From: CAZJYI01 sp964550025
GTDB taxonomy: Bacteria > Verrucomicrobiota > Kiritimatiellia > UBA8416 > CAYOBW01
NCBI GenBank assembly: GCA_964550025.1
Contig: CAZJYI010000008.1
Span: forward strand, 62,001 to 126,000
Direction of reading: 5' to 3'
DNA length: 64,000 nucleotides
In this document: positions 38,140 through 46,149 of the stretch, piece after piece
Position numbering within the stretch: position 1 is the first letter of the stretch
Layout of the letters: each line of letters starts with the position of its first letter
The notes under the pieces: model-generated
Database searches by the model: none
What the model saw: the letters and a program-made list of their open reading frames with translations, nothing else
What the model was told of the DNA's origin: nothing
Program-made: the position numbers and the translations under genes

Positions 38140-38296
38140 GCGGTGCACTTGGTTGGTCTTACCCCCCCCGTCGTTCCCGTGACGCGGTCGGATCGTCATC
38201 CGTCCGCACCCCCAGTAAGCAACGGGCAGGATGGTGTCGTCCACTTGGGGGCAAGCGTAGAGAGTGGGTGGATACCTGTAGTAGGGCCGGACAAGA

Positions 38297-38520
38297 GAAT
38301 CCCCGCCCCTTGCCTGCCACGCCATAGCCTGGCGACGGCGGGCGGGCGGGAAGCTTCGGGTTCGTTCGCCACATGCGGTTGTTGCAACGTGTCCGTGAGC
38401 CAGGCCCGAACGAGGAACGAGCGAAGCTCTCCTCTTCGTTCCCCACGGGCTCAGAACCGGGGTGGCGCGGTCAAGTAGCCCGCCATCCTGAACCTTCCCG
38501 CCCTCAAGGGGCGGGGATTC
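38297..38520. mobile_element. MITE-like element, copy 1
   Basis: A 224-bp non-coding element bounded by perfect 16-bp inverted repeats: GAATCCCCGCCCCTTG at 38297-38312 and its complement at 38505-38520. It is homologous to 44514-44736 throughout, with similarity extending a few tens of bp beyond both ends. The left arm here carries an extra ~34-bp segment (CCACGCCATAGCCTGGC...) that copy 2 carries, inverted, in its right arm. No transposase is encoded. It fills the 529-bp gap 38140-38668, where I find no gene. Confidence 0.7.
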
Positions 38521-38668
38521 TACGGAGCACCCGCCTTCTTCGTCTGCACCTGTCCACCCTTTTCTGCGCAAAACCGTGGGACAAACCCGTTGCCGCTCTG
38601 TTACAGTTGCCCGCGCTACGTCGATCACAACACCTCTGTGGATGGGAGCAACGAGGACGAGGAGCAGT

Positions 38669-39997
38669 ATGAACACACACGCCAGTCGCCGGGACTTTTT
38701 GAAGACATCAACCGTTGCCGCGGGAACGGCCCTCGCGTTGCCGCACGTGGCTCGCAGCCAGGACAAGAAGAGGCTACGCATCGCCATTGTGGGCGTCGGG
38801 GGTCGGGGGAGGAACGGCTGCGGCATGGGGAAGGGCGAAGAGGTCACGGCGCTCTGCGACGTGTGCACGGGCCGGTCGGGCGGCGGAAAGAAGATGTTCC
38901 CGAAGGCGAAGTTCTACAGGGACTATCGCGAGATGTTCGAGAACCCTGACGCGTTTGACGCCGTAGTCGTCTCCACGCCGGACCACCAGCACTACCTTCC
39001 AACGCTCCTGGCCATCCGCGCCGGTAAGGCGGTGTACTGCGAGAAGCCGCTTACGTGGTCCATGCAGGAAGCGCTGTCGCTGGCGGCCGAAGCCGAGAAG
39101 CACAAGGTCGCCACGCAGATGGGCAACCAGGGCATGGGTAGTCACGGTTGGCGGGTCGCCTACGACTACGTCAAGGCCGGCGCGATCGGCGATATCAAGG
39201 AGGTCCACACCTGGACGCCGGTGCACGGCGGCTGGTTTACCGACGGCATCCGCACGCCCGAAGGCGAGGATACCGTGCCGGAGTCGCTGGACTGGGACCT
39301 CTGGCTGGGGCCGGCGCCCGTGCGCCCGTACCTGAACCGCCACTACCATCCGGCGCGGTGGCGCGGATGGATCGACTTCGGCAACGGCGCGTTGGGCGAC
39401 TGGTGCTGCCACCTGATGAATGCCTACTACAAGATCCTGGAACCGGGGTTCCCGACCAGTGTCGAGTGCATCGACCAGACGGGGCCGGCCATCGACACCT
39501 ACCCGAAGGGCAAGACCGTCAAGTGGGAGTTTGCCGCCGACGGCGATCGGCCGCCGTTCGACGCTTACTGGTATGACGGCGTGCACGTGCCGCCGCGCAT
39601 GCCGGGCCTCGAAGAGGGACGCAAGATGGGCAAGGCCGGTTCGTACCTGGTCGGGACCAAGGGCACCTGCTGGGTGATCGGTTCGCACAACAACTCCGCA
39701 ACCCTGGTGCCCGAGACGTCACGCAAATCGGTCGGGAAGCCAACGCAGTCGGCGCCGAAATCCCGCGGCCATGGAAAGGAGTTCCTCATGGCCGCAAAGG
39801 GCGAGATTCCCTACGACGCGCCGCTCTCGCACTTCGGCTACGGAGGCAAACTGACGGCCGTCGCACTGATGGCCAACATCGCCGCCCGCGTCAAAGGCAA
39901 ACTGCTCTATGATGCAAAGACGCACCGTTTTACCAACAGCGAAGACGCCAACAAACTCATGTCCCGCAAGCCGCGCAAGGGTTGGGACATCGGATAG
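38669..39997 (+). CDS. Tat-exported Gfo/Idh/MocA family oxidoreductase
   Basis: 442 residues from the ATG at 38669 after GAGGACGAGGAG. Tat signal SRRDFLKTSTVAAGTALALP; Rossmann motif RIAIVGVGGRGRNG; ALCDVCTGRSGGGKKM; VSTPDHQHYLPTLLAIRAGK; the hallmark AVYCEKPLTWSMQEA; and the C-terminal domain SLDWDLWLGPAPVRPYLNRH, NGALGDWCCHLMNAYYKILE. It is the same subfamily as the 25047 protein and probably periplasmic. A DUF1080 gene follows on the same strand after 180 bp, repeating the pairing seen at 24.0-26.4 kb on the other strand. Confidence 0.88.
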   Translation: MNTHASRRDFLKTSTVAAGTALALPHVARSQDKKRLRIAIVGVGGRGRNGCGMGKGEEVTALCDVCTGRSGGGKKMFPKAKFYRDYREMFENPDAFDAVVVSTPDHQHYLPTLLAIRAGKAVYCEKPLTWSMQEALSLAAEAEKHKVATQMGNQGMGSHGWRVAYDYVKAGAIGDIKEVHTWTPVHGGWFTDGIRTPEGEDTVPESLDWDLWLGPAPVRPYLNRHYHPARWRGWIDFGNGALGDWCCHLMNAYYKILEPGFPTSVECIDQTGPAIDTYPKGKTVKWEFAADGDRPPFDAYWYDGVHVPPRMPGLEEGRKMGKAGSYLVGTKGTCWVIGSHNNSATLVPETSRKSVGKPTQSAPKSRGHGKEFLMAAKGEIPYDAPLSHFGYGGKLTAVALMANIAARVKGKLLYDAKTHRFTNSEDANKLMSRKPRKGWDIG

Positions 39998-40074
39998 AGT
40001 CTGAACCGGTGACTTCTGTGCGTTCTGCGCAGAAGTTCTGACAGCGAGTAGTGATCGGATGGGTAAGGCAGGGA

Positions 40075-40147
40075 TTAGGTGCTAGGCGCTAGGTGTTAGG
40101 AAGGCGAGTTCTGAACTAGCGACTGACGCCTAATGCCTAGCGACTCG
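40075..40147. repeat. Hairpin-forming heptamer array (CTAGGCG type)
   Basis: Four 7-nt units (TTAGGTG, CTAGGCG, CTAGGTG, TTAGGAA) at 40075-40102 face inverted relatives at 40116-40147 around GTTCTGAAC. The array lies between the oxidoreductase and DUF1080 genes and ends just before the Shine-Dalgarno region of the latter. Confidence 0.6.
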
Positions 40148-40177
40148 CGGCCGAAGGCCGCCTCAGGAGGGAGAGAG

Positions 40178-41161
40178 ATGAAGAAGACAGCAGTAGTAGT
40201 GGTCGTGATGCTCGCAGCGGGATCGGTCCTGGTCGCGGCGCCGAAGAAGAACAAGGCCTGGCTGGCCGCCGACAAGGCCGCGGCGGAAGATCCCGACTTC
40301 CTGCTCCAGGGCGAATACGGGTCGGCGGAAGCAGGGGCGCCGTACGGCGTCCAGGTCGTGGCCCTGGGGGACGGCAAGTTCGACGCCTACGTGCTCACCG
40401 ACGGGTTGCCCGGCGCCGGGTGGGACAAGTCGAAGGGGCGCGTCAAGCTGAGTGGAAGACGCGAAGGGGACAAGGTGGTGTTTTCGTCCGGAAAGGACGG
40501 TCTGGTGGCTGTGCTGGCCGACGGGAGAATAGGCATCGGAAAGAAGAACGAAAAGGCCACGACCTACCTGTCCCGGGTCGAGCGCAAGAGCCCGACCCTC
40601 GGAGCGAAACCGCCCGAGGGGGCGGTAGTGCTGTTTGACGGGACGAACGCCGATGGGTGGAAGAACGGCAAGATGCGCGGGGATGTTCTCATGTCTGGTA
40701 CAACCAGCAAGCGCACGTTCAGAGATTTCACCATCCATCTGGAGTTCATGCTCACGTACAAACCGCATGCGCGGGGGCAGGGACGCAGCAACAGCGGCGT
40801 CTACTACCAGGGGCGGTACGAGACCCAGGTTCTGGACTCGTTCGGCCTCGACGGGCGGCAGAACGAATGCGGCGGCATCTACAGCATTGCCGAACCGCGT
40901 TTGAACATGTGCTTCCCGCCGTTGACCTGGCAGACGTACGACGTCGACTTCACCGCTGCGCGCTACGAAGACGGAAAGAAGGTCAAGCACGCGCGGATCA
41001 CCGTGAAGCACAATGGCGTCGTGATTCACGAGGACCAGGAGTGCGACCACTCCACGACGGCATCGCCGTTGAAAGAGGGCCCGGAACCGGGTCCCATCTA
41101 CTTCCAGGCACACGGCAACCAGGTCATGTACCGGAATGTCTGGGTGGTGGAGAGGAAGTAG
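40178..41161 (+). CDS. Secreted DUF1080 protein with N-terminal extension
   Basis: 327 residues from the ATG at 40178 following AGGAGGGAGAG. Signal peptide KTAVVVVVMLAAGSVLVAA. Residues ~30-145 form an extension (DFLLQGEYGSAEAGAPYGVQ, VQVVALGDGKFDAYVLTDGL) seen on some planctomycete/PVC DUF1080 proteins; residues ~150-327 are the DUF1080 (concanavalin-like) domain: AVVLFDGTNADGWKNGKMRG, IHLEFMLTYKPHARGQGRSN, SGVYYQGRYETQVLDSFG, GGIYSIAEPRLNMCFPPLTW and GPIYFQAHGNQVMYRNVWV. Members hydrolyse 3-keto-glycosides; the adjacent Tat Gfo/Idh/MocA enzyme could generate the keto substrate. The BIME-like repeat at 41200 follows. Confidence 0.87.
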   Translation: MKKTAVVVVVMLAAGSVLVAAPKKNKAWLAADKAAAEDPDFLLQGEYGSAEAGAPYGVQVVALGDGKFDAYVLTDGLPGAGWDKSKGRVKLSGRREGDKVVFSSGKDGLVAVLADGRIGIGKKNEKATTYLSRVERKSPTLGAKPPEGAVVLFDGTNADGWKNGKMRGDVLMSGTTSKRTFRDFTIHLEFMLTYKPHARGQGRSNSGVYYQGRYETQVLDSFGLDGRQNECGGIYSIAEPRLNMCFPPLTWQTYDVDFTAARYEDGKKVKHARITVKHNGVVIHEDQECDHSTTASPLKEGPEPGPIYFQAHGNQVMYRNVWVVERK

Positions 41162-41199
41162 ACGTAGAACCAAGAGGGGGGTGTTGCAAGGGTTCCCCC

Positions 41200-41334
41200 G
41201 TAGGACGGTGCTCCTGCGCTGTCCTCGCGGCAGGGCGAGGAGGCAGAGAAGAGAGAGCGGCGGCACTGTGTTCCGTTGTACCTCCGTCTCTGCCACCGTG
41301 CTGCCTCCATGGACGGCGCGGAGCACCGTCCTAC
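41200..41334. repeat. BIME-like element with 15-bp inverted ends, family B
   Basis: GTAGGACGGTGCTCC (41200-41214) and its exact complement (41320-41334) bound 135 bp, with GTAG heads outwards as in family A. The interior contains purine-rich GAGGAGGCAGAGAAG and its partial complement. No gene is seen in the 228-bp gap 41162-41389. Confidence 0.7.
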
Positions 41335-41389
41335 TTTGCGACCGCACTCACAACCTGTTTCGAGAAAGGGTCGAATTGGAGGATACGCC

Positions 41390-44300
41390 ATGACAGCAAG
41401 CCGGTCCATAGCAGTCGTTGTCCTGTTGTCCACACTCACCGCCGTCAGCGAAGCCCAGGCGGCGGAGGTGTTTTCCGCCGCGGACCTGCCTGCCGGCCTG
41501 GTGGTCTACCTCGGCGATCGGGACGCGGGGATCGTGAAGTCTCTGCGGAACGGGCCGGCACGCGTTGTGCATGTGCCGGACGTGCGCGACGGCGACAGCC
41601 TGCCGTACGTAGACAACCTCGTGAATGCCGTGGTCGCCGTCGGCAAACCGTCGGCCGGGTTGCGCGCGGAGATGCTGCGTGTCCTGGCTCCGGGGGGTGG
41701 CGCCGTCATACTGGAAGATGCGTCCGGCGCGGTGCTCGAGCGGTTCGCCAAGCCCGTCCCGCCGGAGATCGACGACTGGACGCACTTCCTCCACGACGCC
41801 GACAACAATGCCGTGGCCGCGGATTCCGTGGTGGCTCCGCCGCGCCATGTGCAATGGCTTGCCGGACCGAAGTGGACGCGGCATCACGATGTCGACAAGG
41901 GCGGCAATCCTTCCATCCGCCCCGTGCTGACCGCCGGGGGGCGCCTCTACTATATGATCGACGAGACACTTTCTTCCAACATGGCGTTGCCGGGAACGTG
42001 GTTCCTGCACGCGCGCGACGCGTTCAACGGCATCCTTCTATGGAAGAAGGCCGTGAAGGTTGAACGGGGCACGCTGGAAAAGGTGTGGCGTACGATGATC
42101 GTCGACGAGCGACACGTATTCGCCCCCCTCGCACCGGGCGCGCCGCTGAGCGTCATCGACGGCCGTTCCGGCCGGACGCTGAGAAACTGCCAGGGGACGG
42201 AGGGATTCACGGAGGTCGTCAAAGACGGGCCAACGCTTTTCCTGGCGGCGAACGGCAAGATCGTGTCCGTGTCCGCGGCGACAGGCAAGCGAGGCTGGAC
42301 ATGGTCCCCGGAAGCGGGTGAGTCCGTCGTCCGCCTGACGCTGGCCGCGGCGGACGGACGCGTCTTCGTGCGGACGAGCAAACGCGTGTGCTGTCTGGCG
42401 GCCGACACGGGACAACCCGCGTGGGAGTGGGCGGCGGCTGCACCGCGGAAACCAATGCAGACGCGAAGAGTGGCCACGCACGAACGGCTGCTGGTTGCCG
42501 GCGACGTCGTGCTCGTGTCGCACGGCGGCAAGGACCCGAACGTGCTCGGCAAGGACGCGCGCATCTACAAGGGCTCCCATGCGCGCGTGCACGATTACGA
42601 GGGGCAACTCTCCGCCCTGTCGGCAGACGACGGCCGTGTTCTGTGGACGACGGAATACCTGCCGAGCCTCGACGACCGGAAGCCGGGCGAGCTTTACGTG
42701 GTCGGGGACACGGTCTGGTTGGGACCGGATTTCTCACAGCCGCGTGAATTGCGTTCCGGTAAGGTGCAACAGGAACGCAGTGTGCTTGATCGGCTCTGGA
42801 CGGATGGCCATCACTACCGCTGCTACCCGAGCAAGGCCACCACCCGCTACGTCATGACACCGAAGCGCGGCATGGAGATGTTCCACCTTGAGGGTGACAA
42901 TCACTCCCGGAACAACTGGCTGCGCTCCACCTGCACGATCGGCGTCACGCCCGCCAACGGACTGATCTACAATCCGCCGCATTCTTGCGGCTGCTACATG
43001 GAGGCGCAGCTTTTCGGGTTCTGGGCGTTGGCAGGACAGGGCGCCCGAAAGGAGCTGCCGGCCGTTGCGGACGACCAGCGGCTGCGGAAGGGGCCCGCCT
43101 ACGGGAAGCTGTCCGGCGCCGGAGGTCCCTCGCCGTGGCCGACGTACCGTGGTAACGGCGAACGCGGAGGGAGTTGCCCGCAGTCACTCCCGGACGCTCT
43201 GGAGACCACCTGGACCGCGAAGGTGGGGGGACGGCCTGGTGCGGTCAGCTTGGGGGACGGAAAGGTCTTCGCCGTATCGCTCGCCGGGCAGACGCTCCAC
43301 GCGTTGTCGTCCGAGAGCGGAAAAGCGGTCTGGCAATTCACGGCCGGTGGCGCCATCGACTCTCCGCCGACTTTTGTCAATAGTGCCGGGTGTCTTCTGC
43401 TGGGGGCGCGCGACGGCTACGTCTATTGCCTGCGCGCGTCGGACGGCGCCCTGGCGTGGCGTTTCCTGGTAGCCCGGGGACGCATGAACACAGTGGAGTT
43501 CGGACAGGTGGCGTCGGTGTGGCCCGTCCACGGCTCCGTATTGGTTCAGGACCGTACGGCGTACGTGTGCGCCGGGCGCTGTTCGTACCTCGACGGCGGG
43601 ATCGACATCTACGGGTTGGACGTGGTCACGGGGAAGGTGCTGCACCGGCGCACTGTGGCAAGCACTCCCGTTGGGACCATGGACCCGCCTGACGACGCGG
43701 ACAAGTACGCGAAGAAGATCTCGCAGAACTGGCTGGACTACCTGACGTTCCTTGCCCCTGACAAGAGCGACTCGTTCTCCATGTCAGGGCTGCGAACCGA
43801 TGTCATGACCGCGCGCGGCGGCAACGTCTTCCTGCGGCACATGGCTTTCGACGAGAGTCTGAAGCCGCTGGATGCCGTGCCTCCTCACCTGATGTCCACA
43901 TCCTCGCTTCTGGACGAAACACAGCACAACCGGTCGTACTGGATACTCGGGACGGGGAACTTCGCCAGAACGCCGGTGTCCTATCCCTGGATTCTGCAGA
44001 AGCAGGTGGCGGTGCCGTACGGCGTCATGATGAGCTTCGATGACGAGACGGTCTGGTGTATACGCCAGCATGGCCGGAAGCGGGGAACAGTCCGCTATGA
44101 GCTGGTTGCCGTGCCGCGTCCGGATCCGGCAGCGCCGGCCAATCGGCAACCGGACTTCAAGAAGCGTGCCGTACCCGGGCCGCTGTGGCGCGTGGAGCTG
44201 CCTCTGCGCCCGCGCGCCATGGTCCGCGCCGGCGATGCCGTGTACGTTGCCGGCGTGGCCGACTCCCCCGTGCTCCTCAAGGTTGCGCAGGGCGGCGTGA

Positions 44301-44410
44301 AGAAGCGTCACCCGTTGCCGGCTCCCCCCGCATGGGACGGCATGGCCGCGTCGTCCGCCTCGCTCTTTGTCCCGCTGGAGAACGGGACAGTCATCTGTTT
44401 CGGCAGATAG
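41390..44410 (+). CDS. Secreted PQQ beta-propeller protein with eroded methyltransferase domain
   Basis: 1,006 residues from the ATG at 41390 after GGAGGATACGCC, with a signal peptide (SIAVVVLLSTLTAVSEAQA). It matches the 31835 protein end to end: REIDDWTHFL-type and DADNNAVAADSVVAPPRHVQ segments, LTAGGRLYYMIDETLSSN, propeller blades VIDGRSGRTLRNC, VSVSAATGKRGWTW and LHALSSESGKAVWQ, and CTIGVTPANGLIYNPPHSCG. Its N-terminal domain is shorter: where the paralogue has the SAM-binding VHLGCGDGR and an acidic loop, this protein reads VVYLGDRDAGIVKSLRNG and jumps to SLPYVDNLVNAVVAVG. The ligand site is therefore probably lost. The SQIS linker repeat is absent. Role: a quinoprotein-like or structural propeller outside the cell. 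Confidence 0.85.
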   Translation: MTASRSIAVVVLLSTLTAVSEAQAAEVFSAADLPAGLVVYLGDRDAGIVKSLRNGPARVVHVPDVRDGDSLPYVDNLVNAVVAVGKPSAGLRAEMLRVLAPGGGAVILEDASGAVLERFAKPVPPEIDDWTHFLHDADNNAVAADSVVAPPRHVQWLAGPKWTRHHDVDKGGNPSIRPVLTAGGRLYYMIDETLSSNMALPGTWFLHARDAFNGILLWKKAVKVERGTLEKVWRTMIVDERHVFAPLAPGAPLSVIDGRSGRTLRNCQGTEGFTEVVKDGPTLFLAANGKIVSVSAATGKRGWTWSPEAGESVVRLTLAAADGRVFVRTSKRVCCLAADTGQPAWEWAAAAPRKPMQTRRVATHERLLVAGDVVLVSHGGKDPNVLGKDARIYKGSHARVHDYEGQLSALSADDGRVLWTTEYLPSLDDRKPGELYVVGDTVWLGPDFSQPRELRSGKVQQERSVLDRLWTDGHHYRCYPSKATTRYVMTPKRGMEMFHLEGDNHSRNNWLRSTCTIGVTPANGLIYNPPHSCGCYMEAQLFGFWALAGQGARKELPAVADDQRLRKGPAYGKLSGAGGPSPWPTYRGNGERGGSCPQSLPDALETTWTAKVGGRPGAVSLGDGKVFAVSLAGQTLHALSSESGKAVWQFTAGGAIDSPPTFVNSAGCLLLGARDGYVYCLRASDGALAWRFLVARGRMNTVEFGQVASVWPVHGSVLVQDRTAYVCAGRCSYLDGGIDIYGLDVVTGKVLHRRTVASTPVGTMDPPDDADKYAKKISQNWLDYLTFLAPDKSDSFSMSGLRTDVMTARGGNVFLRHMAFDESLKPLDAVPPHLMSTSSLLDETQHNRSYWILGTGNFARTPVSYPWILQKQVAVPYGVMMSFDDETVWCIRQHGRKRGTVRYELVAVPRPDPAAPANRQPDFKKRAVPGPLWRVELPLRPRAMVRAGDAVYVAGVADSPVLLKVAQGGVKKRHPLPAPPAWDGMAASSASLFVPLENGTVICFGR

Positions 44411-44513
44411 CCTTGGATGTGTCCTGTGGGGGCATTCCTGCGATTTGAAGCGCTTCGATGTCCTTTGGCGCTGGCGAATACAGGGGTGGCTGCAGTATTG
44501 GGACCGGACAAGA

Positions 44514-44736
44514 GAATCCCCGCCCCTTGTGGGCGGGAAGCTTCGGGTTTGCCGGCTACACGCGGTTGTCGCCACGTCTTCCTGAGCCCTCCCCGAACGA
44601 GGAACGTGCGAAGCTCTTCCGCTCGATCCCCACGGGCTCAGATGGGGGAAGCACTGTCGAGTAGATCACCATCCTGAACCTTCCCGCCCACCCGCCGTTG
44701 CCAGGCTATGGCGTGGCCCGCAAGGGGCGGGGATTC
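44514..44736. mobile_element. MITE-like element, copy 2
   Basis: 223 bp with the same 16-bp inverted ends (44514-44529 and 44721-44736) as copy 1. The interior matches copy 1 (CGAACGAGGAACG, GCGAAGCTCT, CCCCACGGGCTCAG, CATCCTGAACCTTCCCGCC), and the ~34-bp extra segment sits in the right arm. It fills most of the 462-bp gap 44411-44872. Confidence 0.7.
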
Positions 44737-44792
44737 CGGGAGAGCATCCAGTATCTCCGTCTGCACCCGATGTCTTCGCCCACAGCTTTCGC

Positions 44793-44821
44793 TTGACGCT
44801 TGAGACGGGAATACGTATGTT
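44793..44821 (+). promoter_or_regulatory. Candidate promoter of the VapBC-DUF488-RecQ cluster
   Basis: TTGACG (44793-44798), a 17-bp spacer and TATGTT (44816-44821), 51 bp ahead of the antitoxin ATG and 56 bp after the MITE-like element. It is the only good sigma-70-like match before the five-gene cluster. Confidence 0.45.
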
Positions 44822-44872
44822 GATGTTGAAGTTGAACATGAACATTGGCGGGTACCCTTTGTGGAGTTGGAA

Positions 44873-45106
44873 ATGCAGACAGTTACGATGCTGGACTTGC
44901 GTCGCGATGCGCATGGGATCATCGAGCGCGTTCATCGCGGGCAGCGGCTGGTGCTGACCTATCGCGGGAAACCCATGGTGCGCCTTGAGCCCATTGAGGC
45001 CGAGGCCGGCGCGGAAGATCCGTTCTATGGGCTTGCAGATCACGCTGGCCCCGAGGGCGACAGCCTCTCCAACCGGGAGATCGACGAGGTCGTCTATGGC
45101 GCGTGA
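44873..45106 (+). CDS. Phd/YefM (VapB-like) antitoxin
   Basis: 77 residues from the ATG at 44873, six nt after GGAG (a GTG at 44861 would add four residues). Sequence MQTVTMLDLRRDAHGIIERV, then GQRLVLTYRGKPMVRLEPIE, is the standard Phd/YefM DNA-binding fold; the C-terminus (FYGLADHAGPEGDSLSNREI, DEVVYGA) is the toxin-binding tail. It overlaps the PIN toxin start by 11 nt, as in VapBC pairs, and would repress the promoter at 44793 together with the toxin. Confidence 0.85.
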   Translation: MQTVTMLDLRRDAHGIIERVHRGQRLVLTYRGKPMVRLEPIEAEAGAEDPFYGLADHAGPEGDSLSNREIDEVVYGA

Positions 45107-45509
45107 GATCTTCGTCGACACCAGCGGGTTCTATGCGTGTCTTGTCAGTCGAGACAACAGACATAAGCAAGCGGCCGCCATTCTGGCAAAAGCGGCGCGC
45201 GCCCGGTCGCGCTTTGTCACGACGGACTATGTACTCGATGAAACCGCGACTCTGCTTCGTATGCGGAACCGGGGACACCTGGAACAGCGGCTCTTTGATA
45301 CCGTCTTCGCATCACAAGCATGTCGAGTCGAGTGGATGGACCCCGACTGCTTTCTTTGCGTGAGGTCCTACTTCCGCAAACACGCCGGCCAGGACTATTC
45401 CTTTACCGACTGCTTCAGTTTCTTCACGATGAAGAAACTCCGACTCACGGATGCTCTCACGAAAGACACGCACTTCAGGCACGCCGGATTCCGGCCCCTG
45501 CTGGCATAG
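45096..45509 (+). CDS. PIN-domain ribonuclease toxin (VapC-like)
   Basis: 137 residues beginning MAREIFVDTSGFYACLVSRD: the first catalytic Asp lies in FVDTSG, followed by TDYVLDETATLLRMR (acidic residues near 47-49) and QDYSFTDCFSFFTMKKL, where the later PIN Asp sits in TDC. The ATG follows CGAGGT by six nt inside the antitoxin's last codons. PIN toxins cleave tRNA or rRNA. Only 22 nt separate its stop from the first DUF488 gene, so the toxin-antitoxin pair and the DUF488/RecQ genes are likely co-transcribed. Confidence 0.88.
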   Translation: MAREIFVDTSGFYACLVSRDNRHKQAAAILAKAARARSRFVTTDYVLDETATLLRMRNRGHLEQRLFDTVFASQACRVEWMDPDCFLCVRSYFRKHAGQDYSFTDCFSFFTMKKLRLTDALTKDTHFRHAGFRPLLA

Positions 45510-45531
45510 GGAACGTCACACGGACCGACAG

Positions 45532-46149
45532 ATGTCACAAGAGCTCTTCACAATTGGTCATTCGACGCACACGATCGAACGCCTGATCGAGTTGCTGGCT
45601 CTGCACGGGATCAGCGCCGTTGGGGACGTGCGGTCTTCGCCCTACAGCCGCTACAACCCGCAATTCAACCGCGAGACGCTCCAGGCGAGCCTCAAGGCGG
45701 CCGGCATCGCTTACGTTTTTCTCGGCAAGGAACTGGGAGCACGCTGCGACGACCCGGCATGCTACGCGGACGGCAAGGTTCAGTTCGACCGTGTGGCCCG
45801 GACCCCGCTGTTCCAGGAGGGGCTTGCGCGCCTGCGCAAGGGCGCTGCGTCACACCGCGTCTGCCTGCTCTGCGCCGAGAAGGACCCCATCGCCTGCCAC
45901 CGCACCATCCTCGTGTGTCGGCACGCACGCTCGGCAGACATCGCCATCAGGCATATTCTCGAAGACGGCGCCCTCGAGGATCACGCCGACACCGAACGGC
46001 GCCTGATGCAGACATTGAACATTCCGGAAGACGACCTTTTCGCTTCTCGCGAGGAGCTGCTCGCGAAGGCCTATGCACTGCAGGGAAACAAGATCGCGTA
46101 CGAGGAGAAGGCCGGTGCCGACGCGCCGCCGGAAAGCGCCATTCAATGA
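45532..46149 (+). CDS. DUF488 family protein A
   Basis: 205 residues beginning MSQELFTIGHSTHTIERLIE. DUF488 signatures are complete: TIGHST, VGDVRSSPYSRYNPQFNRET, IAYVFLGKELGARCDD, and the C-terminal CLLCAEKDPIACHRTILVCR with conserved Cys and His. The last ~60 residues (DTERRLMQTLNIPEDDLFAS, then AYALQGNKIAYEEKAG) are helical. DUF488 proteins are small Rossmann-like proteins of unknown activity, sometimes found with nucleic-acid enzymes. Its TGA overlaps the ATG of the next, different DUF488 gene (ATGA), so the two are probably made together. Confidence 0.88.
   Translation: MSQELFTIGHSTHTIERLIELLALHGISAVGDVRSSPYSRYNPQFNRETLQASLKAAGIAYVFLGKELGARCDDPACYADGKVQFDRVARTPLFQEGLARLRKGAASHRVCLLCAEKDPIACHRTILVCRHARSADIAIRHILEDGALEDHADTERRLMQTLNIPEDDLFASREELLAKAYALQGNKIAYEEKAGADAPPESAIQ

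Noticed and set aside
38143..38478. Possible small protein inside MITE-like copy 1
   Set aside because: A similar frame in copy 2 shares only repeat-derived sequence with frame changes; no ribosome site.
38297..38520. Interpreting the GAATCCCCGCC hairpins as IS605/TnpB right ends
   Set aside because: The end hairpin resembles IS605-type ends, but no transposase or TnpB fragment is present and both ends are perfect inverted repeats, which IS605 lacks.
37612..38868. 418-codon minus-strand frame over the MITE-like element
   Set aside because: It spans the end of the FAD gene and the repeat; the frame is accidental in GC-rich DNA.
40012..40036. Terminator hairpin ACTTCTG/CAGAAGT after the Gfo/Idh/MocA gene
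   Set aside because: Only a 7-bp stem with an 11-nt loop and no T tract; too weak to call.
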